DNA from: a bacterium
GTDB taxonomy: Bacteria > Chloroflexota > Dormibacteria > Dormibacterales > Dormibacteraceae
NCBI GenBank assembly: GCA_004299235.1
Contig: SCQL01000028.1
Span: 62,001 to 126,000 of the forward strand
Direction: 5' to 3'
Length of the DNA: 64,000 nt
The notes beneath the pieces were generated by a model that saw only the letters and a list, made by a program, of their open reading frames with translations, ran no database searches and was not told the origin of the DNA. The translations under genes were made by a program, and so were the position numbers. Positions 1 to 14,538 of this stretch are shown piece after piece. How positions within the stretch are numbered: the first letter of the stretch is position 1; every line of letters begins with the position of its first letter.

Positions 1-3644
<3,644 letters not shown>

Positions 3645-3682
3645 TAGTACTCCTTCCTTACATCTGACTCATGGCGCCCGCT

Positions 3683-3713
3683 CCCCTCACAGCAGAGGGG
3701 TAGGGGTGAGGGG
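3683..3713. repeat. GC-rich palindrome between rpoB and rpoC
   Basis: CCCCTCAC at 3683-3690 is complemented by GTGAGGGG at 3706-3713, with a G-rich loop. It sits in the 106-base rpoB-rpoC gap. Its CCCTC/GAGGG character resembles the short palindromes at 14512-14533 and 23233-23249, so it may belong to a dispersed REP-like family. No T-run follows, so it is not an obvious terminator. It could modulate rpoC expression or mRNA stability. Confidence 0.4.
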
Positions 3714-3750
3714 GCGGAGAGGGCGGCGACCGGCGTCGTAGGGGATATCC

Positions 3751-7290
<3,540 letters not shown>

Positions 7291-7365
7291 TCGGTTCTCC
7301 TTTCCGGGAAAAAGGGCGCGCTCAGTTAAGGGGCAGGGTGAGCGGCCGGGCGTGCACGAACCGCC

Positions 7366-7371
7366 AGTATA
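7366..7371 (-). promoter_or_regulatory. Candidate -10 box for rpoB-rpoC
   Basis: Read on the minus strand this is TATACT, a good match to TATAAT, about 75 bases before the rpoB ATG. I see no convincing -35 hexamer at 16-18 bases. It lies in the only non-coding gap (7291-7485) upstream of rpoB, which is shared with the divergent aminotransferase gene. Confidence 0.45.
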
Positions 7372-7472
7372 CGACGAAACGGCCCCGCGTGGGGACAAAT
7401 CATCGGCACCAGGCGAACGCCCGCCTGGCCGAAGGGTTGCCGGGCACTATAGCACCGCGGTCGGGCTGCCGC

Positions 7473-7478
7473 TAGCCT
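7473..7478 (+). promoter_or_regulatory. Candidate leaderless -10 box for the class V aminotransferase
   Basis: TAGCCT ends seven bases before the ATG at 7486, the spacing expected if transcription starts at or next to the start codon. No Shine-Dalgarno sequence is seen. The same TANNNT-to-start spacing recurs at several other genes in this window. Confidence 0.4.
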
Positions 7479-7485
7479 GTTGCAG

Positions 7486-8724
7486 ATGCCCGACTGGAAG
7501 GCGCTCCGATCCGAGTTCCCGCTTCTCGACCGGTACATCTACTTCAATGCGTGCTCGCTGGGTCCTCTCCCCCGTGCCGGCCAGGCCGCTCTGGCCCGTT
7601 ACGCGCAGGACTGGGACGCCAAGGGCACCCCGGTCTGGTTCTCCGACTGGCTCCCCCTGCTGAGCCGGTTCCGCGAGAGGATCGCGGAGCTGCTCCACGC
7701 GCCCAGCGGGTCGACGGCGATCGCGCCGTCGGTGTCGGTGGCCTTGACCACACTGGCCTCCGGCCTGCCGCTGCCCGCCGGCCGGGACAAGGTGCTGATC
7801 GGCGAGCTGGATTTCCCCACCATCGGCCACCAGTGGCTCAGCCGGCGCCAGGCCCCGGGGCCCGCCCCCGCTCCGGCCGGCTTCCGGGTCGAGTTCGTGC
7901 CCAGCAAGGACGGCATGACCATCCCGCCGGAGGCGTTCGCGGAGCGGATCGACGAGCGCACGGCCCTGGTCGCGACCACGCACCTCTTCTACACGACCGG
8001 CTACCTGCAGGACGTCCGCGCGATCGCCGACATGGCGCACGCCAAAGGCGCGATGTGTCTGATCGACGGCTATCAGACCTGCGGCTGCGTGCCGATCGAC
8101 GTCGCGCGGCTGGACTGCGACGCCTTTGTCGGCGGTTGCCTGAAGTGGCTGAGCGGCGGTCCCGGCAACGCGTTCCTGTACGTCCGGCCGGAGCTGATCG
8201 CGAGGATTCGACCGCAGGGGACAGGCTGGTTTGCGACGCGCGACCCCTTCTCGTTCACGCTGCAGGAGCTGGTCTTCGCGGACGACGCGCGGCGCCTGGA
8301 GACCGGCACGTGGGCGATGCCCTCGCATTACGCGGCGCTGGCCGCCCTCGAGCTGGTCCTCGAGGTCGGTGTGGCGGCCATCCAGGAGCGGCTGCGCGAG
8401 CTGACCACCCGAATCCTGGAGCGGTGCGACGAGGCGGGCGTCCGGACCTTCACGCCGCGCGAGCGAGAACGGCGCTGCGGCATCGTGGCCCTCGAATGCG
8501 AGCACCCCGAGGAGGTCGAGGCGAGGCTGCACGCGGACGGGGTGATCGTCGACTCGCGGCCGGGCCGGATCCGCCTGTCACCCCACTGGTGCGTGACCGA
8601 AGAGGAGCTCGAGCGCGGGATGGACCTGGTCCTCCAGCACCTCGAGGCACCCACCCAGGCCGGCTCAGACAGTGATCTCGAATCCATCAAGCCGACCGCT
8701 CGCGGTCAGCGGTCGACCACCTGA
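7486..8724 (+). CDS. Aminotransferase class V-fold PLP-dependent enzyme
   Basis: A 412-residue fold-type I PLP enzyme of the class V group (cysteine desulfurase, kynureninase, isopenicillin epimerase-like relatives). The PLP-binding Asp lies in CLIDGYQTCG and the Schiff-base Lys is Lys220 in GGCLKWLSGG. The N-terminus FPLLDRYIYFNACSLGPLP is the usual substrate-side start of the group. Substrate unknown; there is no SUF or kynurenine gene nearby to guide a choice. The ATG at 7486 is preferred to a TTG two codons upstream because a TAGCCT box precedes it by seven bases. It lies on the opposite strand between rplL and rpoB, splitting a normally contiguous ribosomal protein/RNA polymerase block. 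It converges on the rplL terminator. Family secure, reaction not. Confidence 0.85.
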   Translation: MPDWKALRSEFPLLDRYIYFNACSLGPLPRAGQAALARYAQDWDAKGTPVWFSDWLPLLSRFRERIAELLHAPSGSTAIAPSVSVALTTLASGLPLPAGRDKVLIGELDFPTIGHQWLSRRQAPGPAPAPAGFRVEFVPSKDGMTIPPEAFAERIDERTALVATTHLFYTTGYLQDVRAIADMAHAKGAMCLIDGYQTCGCVPIDVARLDCDAFVGGCLKWLSGGPGNAFLYVRPELIARIRPQGTGWFATRDPFSFTLQELVFADDARRLETGTWAMPSHYAALAALELVLEVGVAAIQERLRELTTRILERCDEAGVRTFTPRERERRCGIVALECEHPEEVEARLHADGVIVDSRPGRIRLSPHWCVTEEELERGMDLVLQHLEAPTQAGSDSDLESIKPTARGQRSTT

Positions 8725-8731
8725 CGCCAAC

Positions 8732-8762
8732 AAAAAAGAGCCGGGCCCAGCGGCCCGGCTCT
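8732..8762 (-). terminator. Intrinsic terminator of the rplJ-rplL unit
   Basis: AGAGCCGGGCC (8737-8747) pairs perfectly with GGCCCGGCTCT (8752-8762) around a four-base CAGC loop. On the minus strand the stem is followed by a run of T residues (8732-8737), directly after rplL. This is a textbook rho-independent terminator. No T-run follows on the plus strand. Confidence 0.9.
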
Positions 8763-8776
8763 CGGTGAATCTCGCC

Positions 8777-9166
8777 TTACTTGAGCTCCGCCGTCGCTCC
8801 CGCTTCCTTCAGCCTAGCGACCGCCTTCTCGGCGTCCGCCTTGCTGACGTTCTCCAGGACCGGCTTGGGCGCCGCGTCGACCAGGTCCTTGGCCTCCTTC
8901 AGGCCGAGCTGCGTCAGCTCGCGGACCGCCTTGATGACATTGATCTTGCTCTCGCCGACCGCGGTCAGGGTGACGGTGAACTCCGTCTGCTCCTCTTCCG
9001 CCGCCGCGCCGTCGCCGGCCGCCGGCGCCGCTGCCGCCACCGCAACCGGAGCCGCGGCTTTGATGCCGAACTCGTCCTCGATTGCCTTGACCGCTTCCAC
9101 GACATCCAGGATGCTCCAGTCCTTGAGCGCCTCGACGAAGTCCTTCGGGGTGATCTTGGTCGCCAT
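8777..9166 (-). CDS. rplL: 50S ribosomal protein bL12 (L7/L12)
   Basis: Stalk protein of the large subunit that recruits translation GTPases; dimers bind L10. The protein has 129 residues, slightly above the usual 120-125. Layout: N-terminal dimerisation helices (residues 1-35), an Ala/Pro/Gly-rich hinge (about 36-60), and the conserved C-terminal domain with [20 protein letters not shown]. It follows rplJ by two bases and is terminated by a strong hairpin just downstream. The N-terminus MATK would leave Ala after Met removal, a possible target of N-terminal acetylation. Identity certain. Confidence 0.98.
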   Translation of the reverse strand: MATKITPKDFVEALKDWSILDVVEAVKAIEDEFGIKAAAPVAVAAAAPAAGDGAAAEEEQTEFTVTLTAVGESKINVIKAVRELTQLGLKEAKDLVDAAPKPVLENVSKADAEKAVARLKEAGATAELK

Positions 9167-9168
9167 TC

Positions 9169-9702
9169 CTACGCTGCCTCCAACTTGTTCTTGTACGCCT
9201 CGAGCACGCCACGGAGCTGCTGAAGCGGCGTCTGCATGATTCCAACCAGCTGGCCGACGGGTGATTGAAGAGTGCCCATGAGCTGGGCGATGAGCGTTTC
9301 ACGGGATGGCAGATCAGCCAGCTGCTTCATCTGGTCCGGCGAAAACACCCGGCCCTCGACCAGTCCGCCCACGACCTCGAGCTTCAACCGCGTGGCGCGG
9401 ATGAACTCGTTGATGAGCTTGGAAGGGACCCCGAGGTCGTCATAGCCGAAGGCTATGGCCACCGGCCCCTTCAGCTCCGGCTCCAGGGCGGAGTGGCCGG
9501 CGGCGGCGGCGGCGCGCCGGGCGAGCGTGTTCTTGACGACGCGGTACTCCACGTCGCCGCCGCGGAGCTTGCCGCGCAGCTCCTGGATCTGGCTGACCTT
9601 GAGCCCACGGTAGTCGGTGAGCACCGCCACCTTGGCCTTCCTCAGCTTCTCCGCCAGCAGCTCGACCTGCTCGGCCTTCTGTTCCTTACGGGCTTTCGGC
9701 AA
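9169..9702 (-). CDS. rplJ: 50S ribosomal protein uL10
   Basis: Base of the ribosomal stalk; binds 23S rRNA helix 42-44 and the L12 dimers. The TTG at 9702 is chosen (177 aa, start MPKARKEQK) because AGGGAGG lies at the correct distance (9708-9714) and this matches the family's N-terminus; a longer reading from a GTG at 9756 would run through the leader RNA. Core: [19 protein letters not shown] and the C-terminal L12-binding helix. Two bases upstream of rplL. Expression is probably controlled by L10 binding to the leader at 9703-9821, as known for L10 operons; that control is inferred. Confidence 0.95.
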   Translation of the reverse strand: MPKARKEQKAEQVELLAEKLRKAKVAVLTDYRGLKVSQIQELRGKLRGGDVEYRVVKNTLARRAAAAAGHSALEPELKGPVAIAFGYDDLGVPSKLINEFIRATRLKLEVVGGLVEGRVFSPDQMKQLADLPSRETLIAQLMGTLQSPVGQLVGIMQTPLQQLRGVLEAYKNKLEAA

Positions 9703-9821
9703 AAAATCCTCCCTGCCCACACGCGTCGAGGCAGGAAGGATCCATCTGTCCTTCACTTGAGATGCCTCGGCAGGAAATTAAGCCGGCGCTCCCGCGCCGG
9801 ACGCCTGCGGTCTAGGGCAGG
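9703..9821 (-). ncRNA. Candidate L10 autoregulatory leader of rplJ-rplL
   Basis: About 119 bases between a perfect TATAAT and the rplJ start. On the minus strand three pairings are visible: CCTGCCC at the predicted 5' end (9815-9821) with GGGCAGG (9712-9718), which covers part of the rplJ ribosome binding site; CCGGCGC/GCGCCGG (9783-9800) as a compact hairpin; and CGAGGCA/TGCCTCG (9727-9733 with 9763-9769) closing an irregular arm that might hold an L10-binding kink. L10 leaders are known regulators of rplJL in many bacteria. I cannot confirm the Rfam consensus by eye. Confidence 0.5.
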
Positions 9822-9827
9822 CCCAAG

Positions 9828-9833
9828 ATTATA
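9828..9833 (-). promoter_or_regulatory. -10 box of the rplJ-rplL promoter
   Basis: A perfect TATAAT on the minus strand, placing the start near 9821. The hexamer at 17 bases, GGAACA, matches only half of TTGACA. It would make rplJL a transcription unit separate from rplKA, consistent with the acetyltransferase gene inserted between them. Confidence 0.6.
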
Positions 9834-9862
9834 CGGGCGCCGCTCCTCGGTGTTCCCGCAGC

Positions 9863-10417
9863 TCAGGCCTCGTGGCCACCGGCCTGCCGCTTCACCCAGT
9901 CTTCGCGCAGGACCTCGGTCACGATGTGGTCGACCCAGCGGCCGTCGATGAACATCTCGGCCTTGAACCGACCGACCTCCCGATAGCCGGCCGCCGCCTG
10001 CGCGCGGGCGCTGGCCTCATTGCCGTCCAGGTAGGCGGACTTCAGCTTGCGCAGCGGCAGCTGCGTGAACGCGTAACCGGCGCGCAGCCGCATCAGCTCG
10101 CGGCCGAGGCCTTTTCCCCACAGGGATCTGTCGCCGATCACCGTGCCGGTGGTCCCGATCCCGTGCTTCCAGTCGATGTCGTGGATGGCCGTGGTGCCCA
10201 CGGCACGCCCCTCGTGCTCCACGACCCACACCACCTGGTTCGGGTCCTTCGACATCCGCTCGATCCACTCCTTCTCGGCCTCGATGCCGGGAGGGTGGCG
10301 CAGGAGGAGGAAGCGCGTGACCTCCATGTCCTCAAACCAGCTGAGCATGACCGCAGCGTCCTCAGTCCTCGGCGGCCTGAGCCGGAGCAGCTTGCCCTGG
10401 ATCACCGGGCCGTTCAT
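9863..10417 (-). CDS. GNAT-family N-acetyltransferase (RimJ/RimL type)
   Basis: 184 residues with the layout of RimJ/RimL-type acetyltransferases: N-terminal strand GKLLRLRPPRTEDAAVML, a central WVVEHEGRAVGTTAIHDID strand pair, the acetyl-CoA pyrophosphate loop in WGKGLGRELMRLRAGYAF, and the late SAYLDGNEASARAQAAAGY segment. It transfers acetyl from acetyl-CoA to an amine, in this subfamily often the N-terminus of a ribosomal protein. It lies between rplA and rplJ on the same strand, an unusual place that suggests, but does not prove, a ribosomal substrate such as L12. ATG start at 10417; no strong ribosome binding site seen. Confidence 0.85.
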   Translation of the reverse strand: MNGPVIQGKLLRLRPPRTEDAAVMLSWFEDMEVTRFLLLRHPPGIEAEKEWIERMSKDPNQVVWVVEHEGRAVGTTAIHDIDWKHGIGTTGTVIGDRSLWGKGLGRELMRLRAGYAFTQLPLRKLKSAYLDGNEASARAQAAAGYREVGRFKAEMFIDGRWVDHIVTEVLREDWVKRQAGGHEA

Positions 10418-10505
10418 GGCCCGTAAGTATGAGGGGCGACCGTTTCGTCTCTTCGGCGCGCCTGCTTCGTCGGGGCGCCCGCTCAGCTTCCCCCGGAAGG
10501 GCTGA

Positions 10506-11237
10506 TCAGCTCGAGGAGTGGAGCTTTGCCGCTTCCTTGACGTCGACCGGGACCGAGGGGCCCTGGGTCGCGGTCAAAAAGAACGTGCGCAGGTACTGAC
10601 CCTTCGACGCCGACGGCTTGTTCCGAATGAGCGCGTCGACCAGCGCCGCCAGGTTCTGGTGCAGCTTGTCCCCGTCGAACGACACCTTCCCGATCGGAGC
10701 GTGGACGATGCCGAACTTGTCGGTCCGGAACTCGACCTTGCCGCCCTTGACCTCCCTGACGGCGCGCGCGACGTCAAAGGTCACCGTGCCCGATTTCGGG
10801 TTCGGCATCAGGCCGCGAGGACCCAGGATCTTGCCCAGTGGTCCGACCTTGGACATGATGTCCGGCGTCGCGACCGCGGCGTCGAAGTCGGTCCAGCCCT
10901 CGGACACCTTCTTCACCAGGTCCTCGCCGCCCACAAAGTCGGCGCCGGCCTCCAGCGCCTCCTTCGCCTTGTCGGCGGTGGCGAACACGGCGACGCGCAC
11001 CTTCTTGCCGGTACCGTTCGGCAGCACAACCGAGCCGCGCACCATCTGTTCGGCATGCCGGGGATCCACCCCGAGCCGGATGTGCGCCTCGACCGTGGCG
11101 TCGAACTTGGAGATCGAGGTCTCTTTCACCATCGCGCAGGCGGCTTCCGGGTGCAGCCCGCCGTCGCCGTTGCCGGCGACCGCCGCTTCGACCTTCTTGG
11201 CCGCCTCGATGTACTTCTTGCCGCGCGCCTTCGGCAT
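10506..11237 (-). CDS. rplA: 50S ribosomal protein uL1
   Basis: L1 stalk protein that binds 23S rRNA and helps release tRNA from the E site; in other bacteria it also represses its own operon. 243 residues with the signature [20 protein letters not shown] and C-terminal [15 protein letters not shown] 20-residue stretch at residues 12-32 ([20 protein letters not shown]) is looser than in E. coli. Its ATG overlaps the rplK stop by one base (TAATG), so the two are translationally coupled. Confidence 0.97.
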   Translation of the reverse strand: MPKARGKKYIEAAKKVEAAVAGNGDGGLHPEAACAMVKETSISKFDATVEAHIRLGVDPRHAEQMVRGSVVLPNGTGKKVRVAVFATADKAKEALEAGADFVGGEDLVKKVSEGWTDFDAAVATPDIMSKVGPLGKILGPRGLMPNPKSGTVTFDVARAVREVKGGKVEFRTDKFGIVHAPIGKVSFDGDKLHQNLAALVDALIRNKPSASKGQYLRTFFLTATQGPSVPVDVKEAAKLHSSS

Positions 11238-11665
11238 TATTCGATGACCTCCAGGCCCATCGACCGCGCCGTGCCCTCCACCATCTTCATCGCCGCCACC
11301 GCGTCGTAGGCGTTCAGGTCCTTGCCCTTGGTCTCGACGATCGCGCGCAGCTGCTGCCTCGTCACGCGGCCGACCTTCTCCCGGTTCGGCTTGGCCGATC
11401 CCTTCTCGATGCCGGCGGCCTTCTTGAGCAGGTTGACGGCGGGCGGGGTCTTGAGGACGAACGTGAAGCTGCGGTCCTCGAAGATGGTGATCTCCGCGGG
11501 CACCACGTCGCCGGCCTGCTGAGCGGTGCGCTCGTTGTAGGCCTTGGTGAATTCCATGATGTTGATGCCATGCGGCCCCAGTGCGGTGCCCACGGGCGGC
11601 GCCGGCGTCGCCTTCCCGGCCTGCAGCTCGAGCTTGAGGATCGCTCGGATCTTCTTCTTGCCCAT
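11237..11665 (-). CDS. rplK: 50S ribosomal protein uL11
   Basis: Binds the GTPase-associated centre of 23S rRNA with L10 and is needed for factor binding. 142 residues, standard length. N-terminal [20 protein letters not shown], middle [16 protein letters not shown], and C-terminal [20 protein letters not shown] identify it. Downstream of nusG by 48 bases and overlapping rplA by one base. Confidence 0.98.
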   Translation of the reverse strand: MGKKKIRAILKLELQAGKATPAPPVGTALGPHGINIMEFTKAYNERTAQQAGDVVPAEITIFEDRSFTFVLKTPPAVNLLKKAAGIEKGSAKPNREKVGRVTRQQLRAIVETKGKDLNAYDAVAAMKMVEGTARSMGLEVIE

Positions 11666-11713
11666 CTGAGTTAGCCCTTTTCTTCCTTATCTATGTGATT
11701 GCTGTGTTGCTGC

Positions 11714-12271
11714 TCAGTGGACCTTCTCGACCTGCAGCAGGTCGAGCTCGACTGGCGTTTCGCGACCGAACATGTTGACGAGCACCTTGAGCTTGCCCTT
11801 CTCCGGGTTGATCTCGTCGACCTTGCCGTGGAAGTCGGTGAACGGTCCGTCGACGACGCGCACCGACTCGCCCACCTGGAACTCGACACGAATCTTGGGC
11901 GCTTCCTGCTTCATCTGCTTCTGGATCGCGCGGACCTCCTTTTCCTGCAGGGGGACCGGGCTGTTCGCGGAGCCGACGAAGCTCGTCACGCCAGGGGTGT
12001 TGCGGACGACGAACCACGACTCGTTCGACATCACCATGCGGACGAGGATGTAGCCGGGAAAGATGCGCTTCTGGACGTGGCGGCGCTTGCCGTCCTTGAT
12101 CTCGATCTCGTCTTCCATGGGCACCAGCACCTGGAGGATCTTGTCCTGCATGTCCATGGACTCGATCCTCTTCTCGAGGTTCTTCTTGACCTTTTCCTCG
12201 TGGCCCGAGTACGCGTGGACCACGTACCACTGGGCTTCCGGTTCGGCCGCCGTGCTCTTCTCGACCGCCAT
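11714..12271 (-). CDS. nusG: Transcription termination/antitermination protein NusG
   Basis: Elongation factor that binds RNA polymerase through its NGN domain and links it to Rho or the ribosome through its KOW domain. 185 residues: a short charged N-terminal extension, NGN domain from QWYVVHAYSGHEEKVKKNL, hydrophobic RIFPGYILVRM strand, then KOW with FTDFHGKVDEINPEKGKLKV. Its ATG overlaps the secE stop by one base (TGATG). The secE-nusG-rplK-rplA order is standard. Confidence 0.97.
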   Translation of the reverse strand: MAVEKSTAAEPEAQWYVVHAYSGHEEKVKKNLEKRIESMDMQDKILQVLVPMEDEIEIKDGKRRHVQKRIFPGYILVRMVMSNESWFVVRNTPGVTSFVGSANSPVPLQEKEVRAIQKQMKQEAPKIRVEFQVGESVRVVDGPFTDFHGKVDEINPEKGKLKVLVNMFGRETPVELDLLQVEKVH

Positions 12272-12507
12272 CAGTGAGCAACCCCGTTGTAGAGCGCGCG
12301 CTTGGTGATCTGTTCCAGTGAGTAGTCGACCCCACCGATGAACGCACCGAGCACGACCACCGTGAAGATCACGATCAGCGTGTAGCGATAGAGCTCGCCC
12401 GGCGTCGGCCAGACGACCTTGCGGAGCTCGTCGTAGACGTCGCGAATGAACCGCCCCGCTCTGAACTCGGAGGACGGCTCGACGCGCTTTTTGGCTGTGA
12501 CAGCCAC
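12271..12507 (-). CDS. secE: Preprotein translocase subunit SecE
   Basis: Small essential membrane subunit of the SecYEG channel, 78 residues with one C-terminal membrane helix (LYRYTLIVIFTVVVLGAFIG) preceded by the conserved amphipathic segment RFIRDVYDELRKVVWPTPGE. The GTG at 12507 is preferred: AAGGAG precedes it, and it overlaps the rpmG stop by one base (TAGTG). A longer reading would extend into rpmG. Single-helix form as in most Gram-positive-type bacteria. Confidence 0.95.
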   Translation of the reverse strand: MAVTAKKRVEPSSEFRAGRFIRDVYDELRKVVWPTPGELYRYTLIVIFTVVVLGAFIGGVDYSLEQITKRALYNGVAH

Positions 12508-12656
12508 TACTTGGTCTCCTTGTGCGGGGTGTGCTTGTGGCACCACCTGCAGTATTTGTTCATCTCGATCCGGTCCGGATCGTTCTTCTTGTTCTTCACC
12601 GTGGTGTAGTTGCGCCGTTTGCAGACGCCACAGGCGAGGGTGATGATGTCTTCCAT
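12507..12656 (-). CDS. rpmG: 50S ribosomal protein bL33
   Basis: Small ribosomal protein, 49 residues. It keeps the two CxxC zinc pairs (ACGVCKRRN near the start, KYCRWCHKH near the end), so it is a zinc-binding C+ form. It ends [10 protein letters not shown] and its TAG overlaps the secE GTG. First gene of the rpmG-secE-nusG-rplK-rplA unit. Confidence 0.95.
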   Translation of the reverse strand: MEDIITLACGVCKRRNYTTVKNKKNDPDRIEMNKYCRWCHKHTPHKETK

Positions 12657-12683
12657 AGTTGGCTCTTTGGGTGGGGCTGAAAA

Positions 12684-12707
12684 GAAAAAAGCCTAGGTTA
12701 CCTAGGC
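12684..12707 (-). terminator. Terminator-like hairpin at the 5' end of the rpmG operon
   Basis: GCCTAGG (12691-12697) and CCTAGGC (12701-12707) pair around TTA. Read on the minus strand the stem is followed by TTTTTTC, as in an intrinsic terminator. It sits only about 30 bases before rpmG and directly after the predicted transcription start, with no minus-strand gene upstream. It may be an early attenuator or a 5' stabilising hairpin rather than the end of a transcript. Confidence 0.5.
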
Positions 12708-12714
12708 GCCGTCA

Positions 12715-12720
12715 ATACTA
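12715..12720 (-). promoter_or_regulatory. Candidate extended -10 promoter of rpmG-secE-nusG-rplKA
   Basis: TAGTAT on the minus strand, preceded by TGC to give an extended -10 (TGnTAGTAT). The start would fall near 12708, exactly at the base of the hairpin above. No clear -35. Confidence 0.5.
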
Positions 12721-12767
12721 GCAGACAGCCGCCACGTGTTGGCTCACGGCGGCCTGACCGCCACCCA

Positions 12768-12773
12768 TATGAT
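12768..12773 (+). promoter_or_regulatory. Candidate leaderless -10 box for the IDH/IMDH-family gene
   Basis: TATGAT ends six bases before the ATG at 12780. There is no ribosome binding site in the six-base spacer, so a leaderless mRNA is likely. Confidence 0.45.
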
Positions 12774-12779
12774 TGCCGT

Positions 12780-13868
12780 ATGCCCGCTCCGGAGATTGTT
12801 GTCCTGCACGGCGACCAGACCGGGGAGGAGCTGCTGCGCGAGGCGCTGCGGCTGCTCGAGCCCGACGTGCTCGGGTTCGCGATCGCCAAGCGCGACTTCG
12901 ACCTTGCCCTGCCGGAGCGGCGTAAGACCCGCAACCAGGTCGTGCTGGACGCGGCGGCGACCCTGCGCGAGCTCGGCTTCGGCATCAAAGCGGCGACGAT
13001 CACCCCGGAGGGCACCGGCGACGTCGGCAGCCCCAACGCCATCCTGCGCAAGCAGATCGACGGCCGCGTCATCGTCCGAACCGGCCGGCGCATCCCCGGG
13101 GTGCGGCCGCTCGCGGGGGTCCACGCCCCCATCTCGGTCATCCGGATGGCCGTCGACGATGCCTATGGGGCCAAGGAGTGGCGAGAAGGCCACGACCTCG
13201 ACGAATGGGCCTACCGGACGGAGAAGATCAGCCGCCGCACCTGCCGCATCGTCGCGGACCACGCGTTCACCCATGCCCGCCGCATCGACGCCAAAGTGTT
13301 CGGCGGCCCCAAGTTCACGGTCAGCCCGGTCTACGAGGGCATGTTCAAAGAGGAGCTGGACGCGGCGGCCAAGCGCCACCCCGACGTCCGCTACGAGCCC
13401 CAGCTGATCGACGCCACGTACGCGCTCTTGCTCGCGACGACCGGCGAATCCCTGGTCATCCCCGCCCTCAATCGCGACGGCGACACCCTGTCCGACCTGG
13501 TGATGCAGATGTTCGGCACCATCGCCGGCGCCGAGTCGACCCTGCTCGCGTTCGACGATGCCGGCGCGGTCACGGTCGCGATGACCGAAGCTCCGCACGG
13601 GACCGCGCCCGCGCTGCAGGGCAAGAACGTGGCCAACCCCATGGCGATGATCCTGGCCGTGGCATCGCTGCTCGGATACATGCAGGGCAGCCAGGCGCAC
13701 CGAGCGTCGCGGGCGGTTTACGAGTCGGCGCTCGAGGCGGTGTCGGATGGAATCCGGACCGCGGACCTGGGCGGGCAGGCCTCGACCACGGACTTCACCG
13801 ACGAGGTCATCCGCCGCGTCCGCACCAAGATCGACGTCTGGAGCGCGCTCGCCGACGTCGACAGATAG
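12780..13868 (+). CDS. Isocitrate/isopropylmalate dehydrogenase family protein
   Basis: NAD(P)-dependent beta-decarboxylating dehydrogenase, 362 residues. Recognised by the N-terminal GDQTGEELLREAL, the substrate arginines in RRIPGVRP and VIRMAVDDAYG, the catalytic Lys region GGPKFTVS, the metal Asp in NRDGDTLSDL and the cofactor segment EAPHGTAPALQGKNVANPMA. The family spans isocitrate, isopropylmalate, homoisocitrate and tartrate dehydrogenases. The active-site segment is divergent, with no leu or citrate genes nearby, so I cannot name the substrate. An SGNH hydrolase follows at once and is probably co-expressed. Domain secure; exact reaction open. Confidence 0.85.
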   Translation: MPAPEIVVLHGDQTGEELLREALRLLEPDVLGFAIAKRDFDLALPERRKTRNQVVLDAAATLRELGFGIKAATITPEGTGDVGSPNAILRKQIDGRVIVRTGRRIPGVRPLAGVHAPISVIRMAVDDAYGAKEWREGHDLDEWAYRTEKISRRTCRIVADHAFTHARRIDAKVFGGPKFTVSPVYEGMFKEELDAAAKRHPDVRYEPQLIDATYALLLATTGESLVIPALNRDGDTLSDLVMQMFGTIAGAESTLLAFDDAGAVTVAMTEAPHGTAPALQGKNVANPMAMILAVASLLGYMQGSQAHRASRAVYESALEAVSDGIRTADLGGQASTTDFTDEVIRRVRTKIDVWSALADVDR

Positions 13869-13878
13869 CACGGCGCCG

Positions 13879-14499
13879 CTGCGATATCTCGCCCTCGGCG
13901 ATTCGTACACCATCGGCACCGGCGCGTCGGATGCCGCGCACAGCTATCCCTCGATCCTGGCCGCGCGGCTGACCGATCGAACCGGCCGCCAGGTCGAGCT
14001 GACCAACCCCGCCGTCAACGGCTTCACCACCCTCGACCTCATCGACCAGGAGCTCGGTCACGTCGATCGGATAAAGCCGGACCTGGTCACGGTCCTGATC
14101 GGCGTCAACGATCTCGTCCAGGGCCGCACGCCGGCGCAGTACCGAGCTTCTTTGGCCACGATCTACGACCGAGTCGCCGCGCTCGGGCGGCCGCCGGGCC
14201 GCATCGCGGCCATCTCGATCCCGGCCTGGTCGTACGTGCCGGCCGCCAACGAGTACGGCGGCTCCGACCGCGTGCACGCGCTGACGGACATGTTCAACGA
14301 CGCCGCCGAGAGGGAGGCGCGAGCGCGCGGCCTCTCGTGGGTCGACATCACCGACGCGAGCACGTCAGGCCTCGGATCGCGAGGCTGGATCGCAGCCGAC
14401 GACCTGCATCCGGGCGATGCCCAGTACGGCGCCTGGGCGGACGCGATCTGGGAGGCCGTGAAGGCGTCGTGGCTTGCGGCCGCCGGGATGGGGGCCTAA
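13879..14499 (+). CDS. SGNH/GDSL-type hydrolase, start codon uncertain
   Basis: Cytosolic-looking serine esterase/lipase of the SGNH superfamily, about 206 residues. The catalytic Ser is in ALGDSYTIGTG, the block III motif is LIGVNDLVQG and the Asp-His pair is in DDLHPGDAQYG. No signal peptide. The start is odd: after the upstream stop (13866-13868) this frame has no ATG, GTG or TTG until deep in the domain. The first strand LRYLALGDS begins at a CTG (13879), which I use. The only upstream ATG (13747) would add 44 residues overlapping the dehydrogenase by about 120 bases and of shadow-like composition. Substrate unknown. Confidence 0.75.
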   Translation: MRYLALGDSYTIGTGASDAAHSYPSILAARLTDRTGRQVELTNPAVNGFTTLDLIDQELGHVDRIKPDLVTVLIGVNDLVQGRTPAQYRASLATIYDRVAALGRPPGRIAAISIPAWSYVPAANEYGGSDRVHALTDMFNDAAEREARARGLSWVDITDASTSGLGSRGWIAADDLHPGDAQYGAWADAIWEAVKASWLAAAGMGA

Positions 14500-14511
14500 G
14501 CCCTCAGGCGG

Positions 14512-14533
14512 CTCTCTCCCCGATGGGAGAGAG
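14512..14533. repeat. Palindromic hairpin between convergent genes
   Basis: CTCTCTCCC (14512-14520) pairs with GGGAGAGAG (14525-14533) around CGAT. It lies in the 39-base gap between the convergent SGNH hydrolase and LmbE genes and could end transcription from both sides, though no T-run follows. The same CCC-CGAT-GGG core appears at 23233-23249. Confidence 0.5.
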
Positions 14534-14538
14534 AGGCT

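Noticed and set aside
13747-13878. N-terminal extension of the SGNH hydrolase from the ATG at 13747
   Set aside because: The extra 44 residues lie in another frame of the dehydrogenase gene and are Ser/Arg/Pro/Thr-rich low-complexity sequence, unlike a signal peptide or domain.
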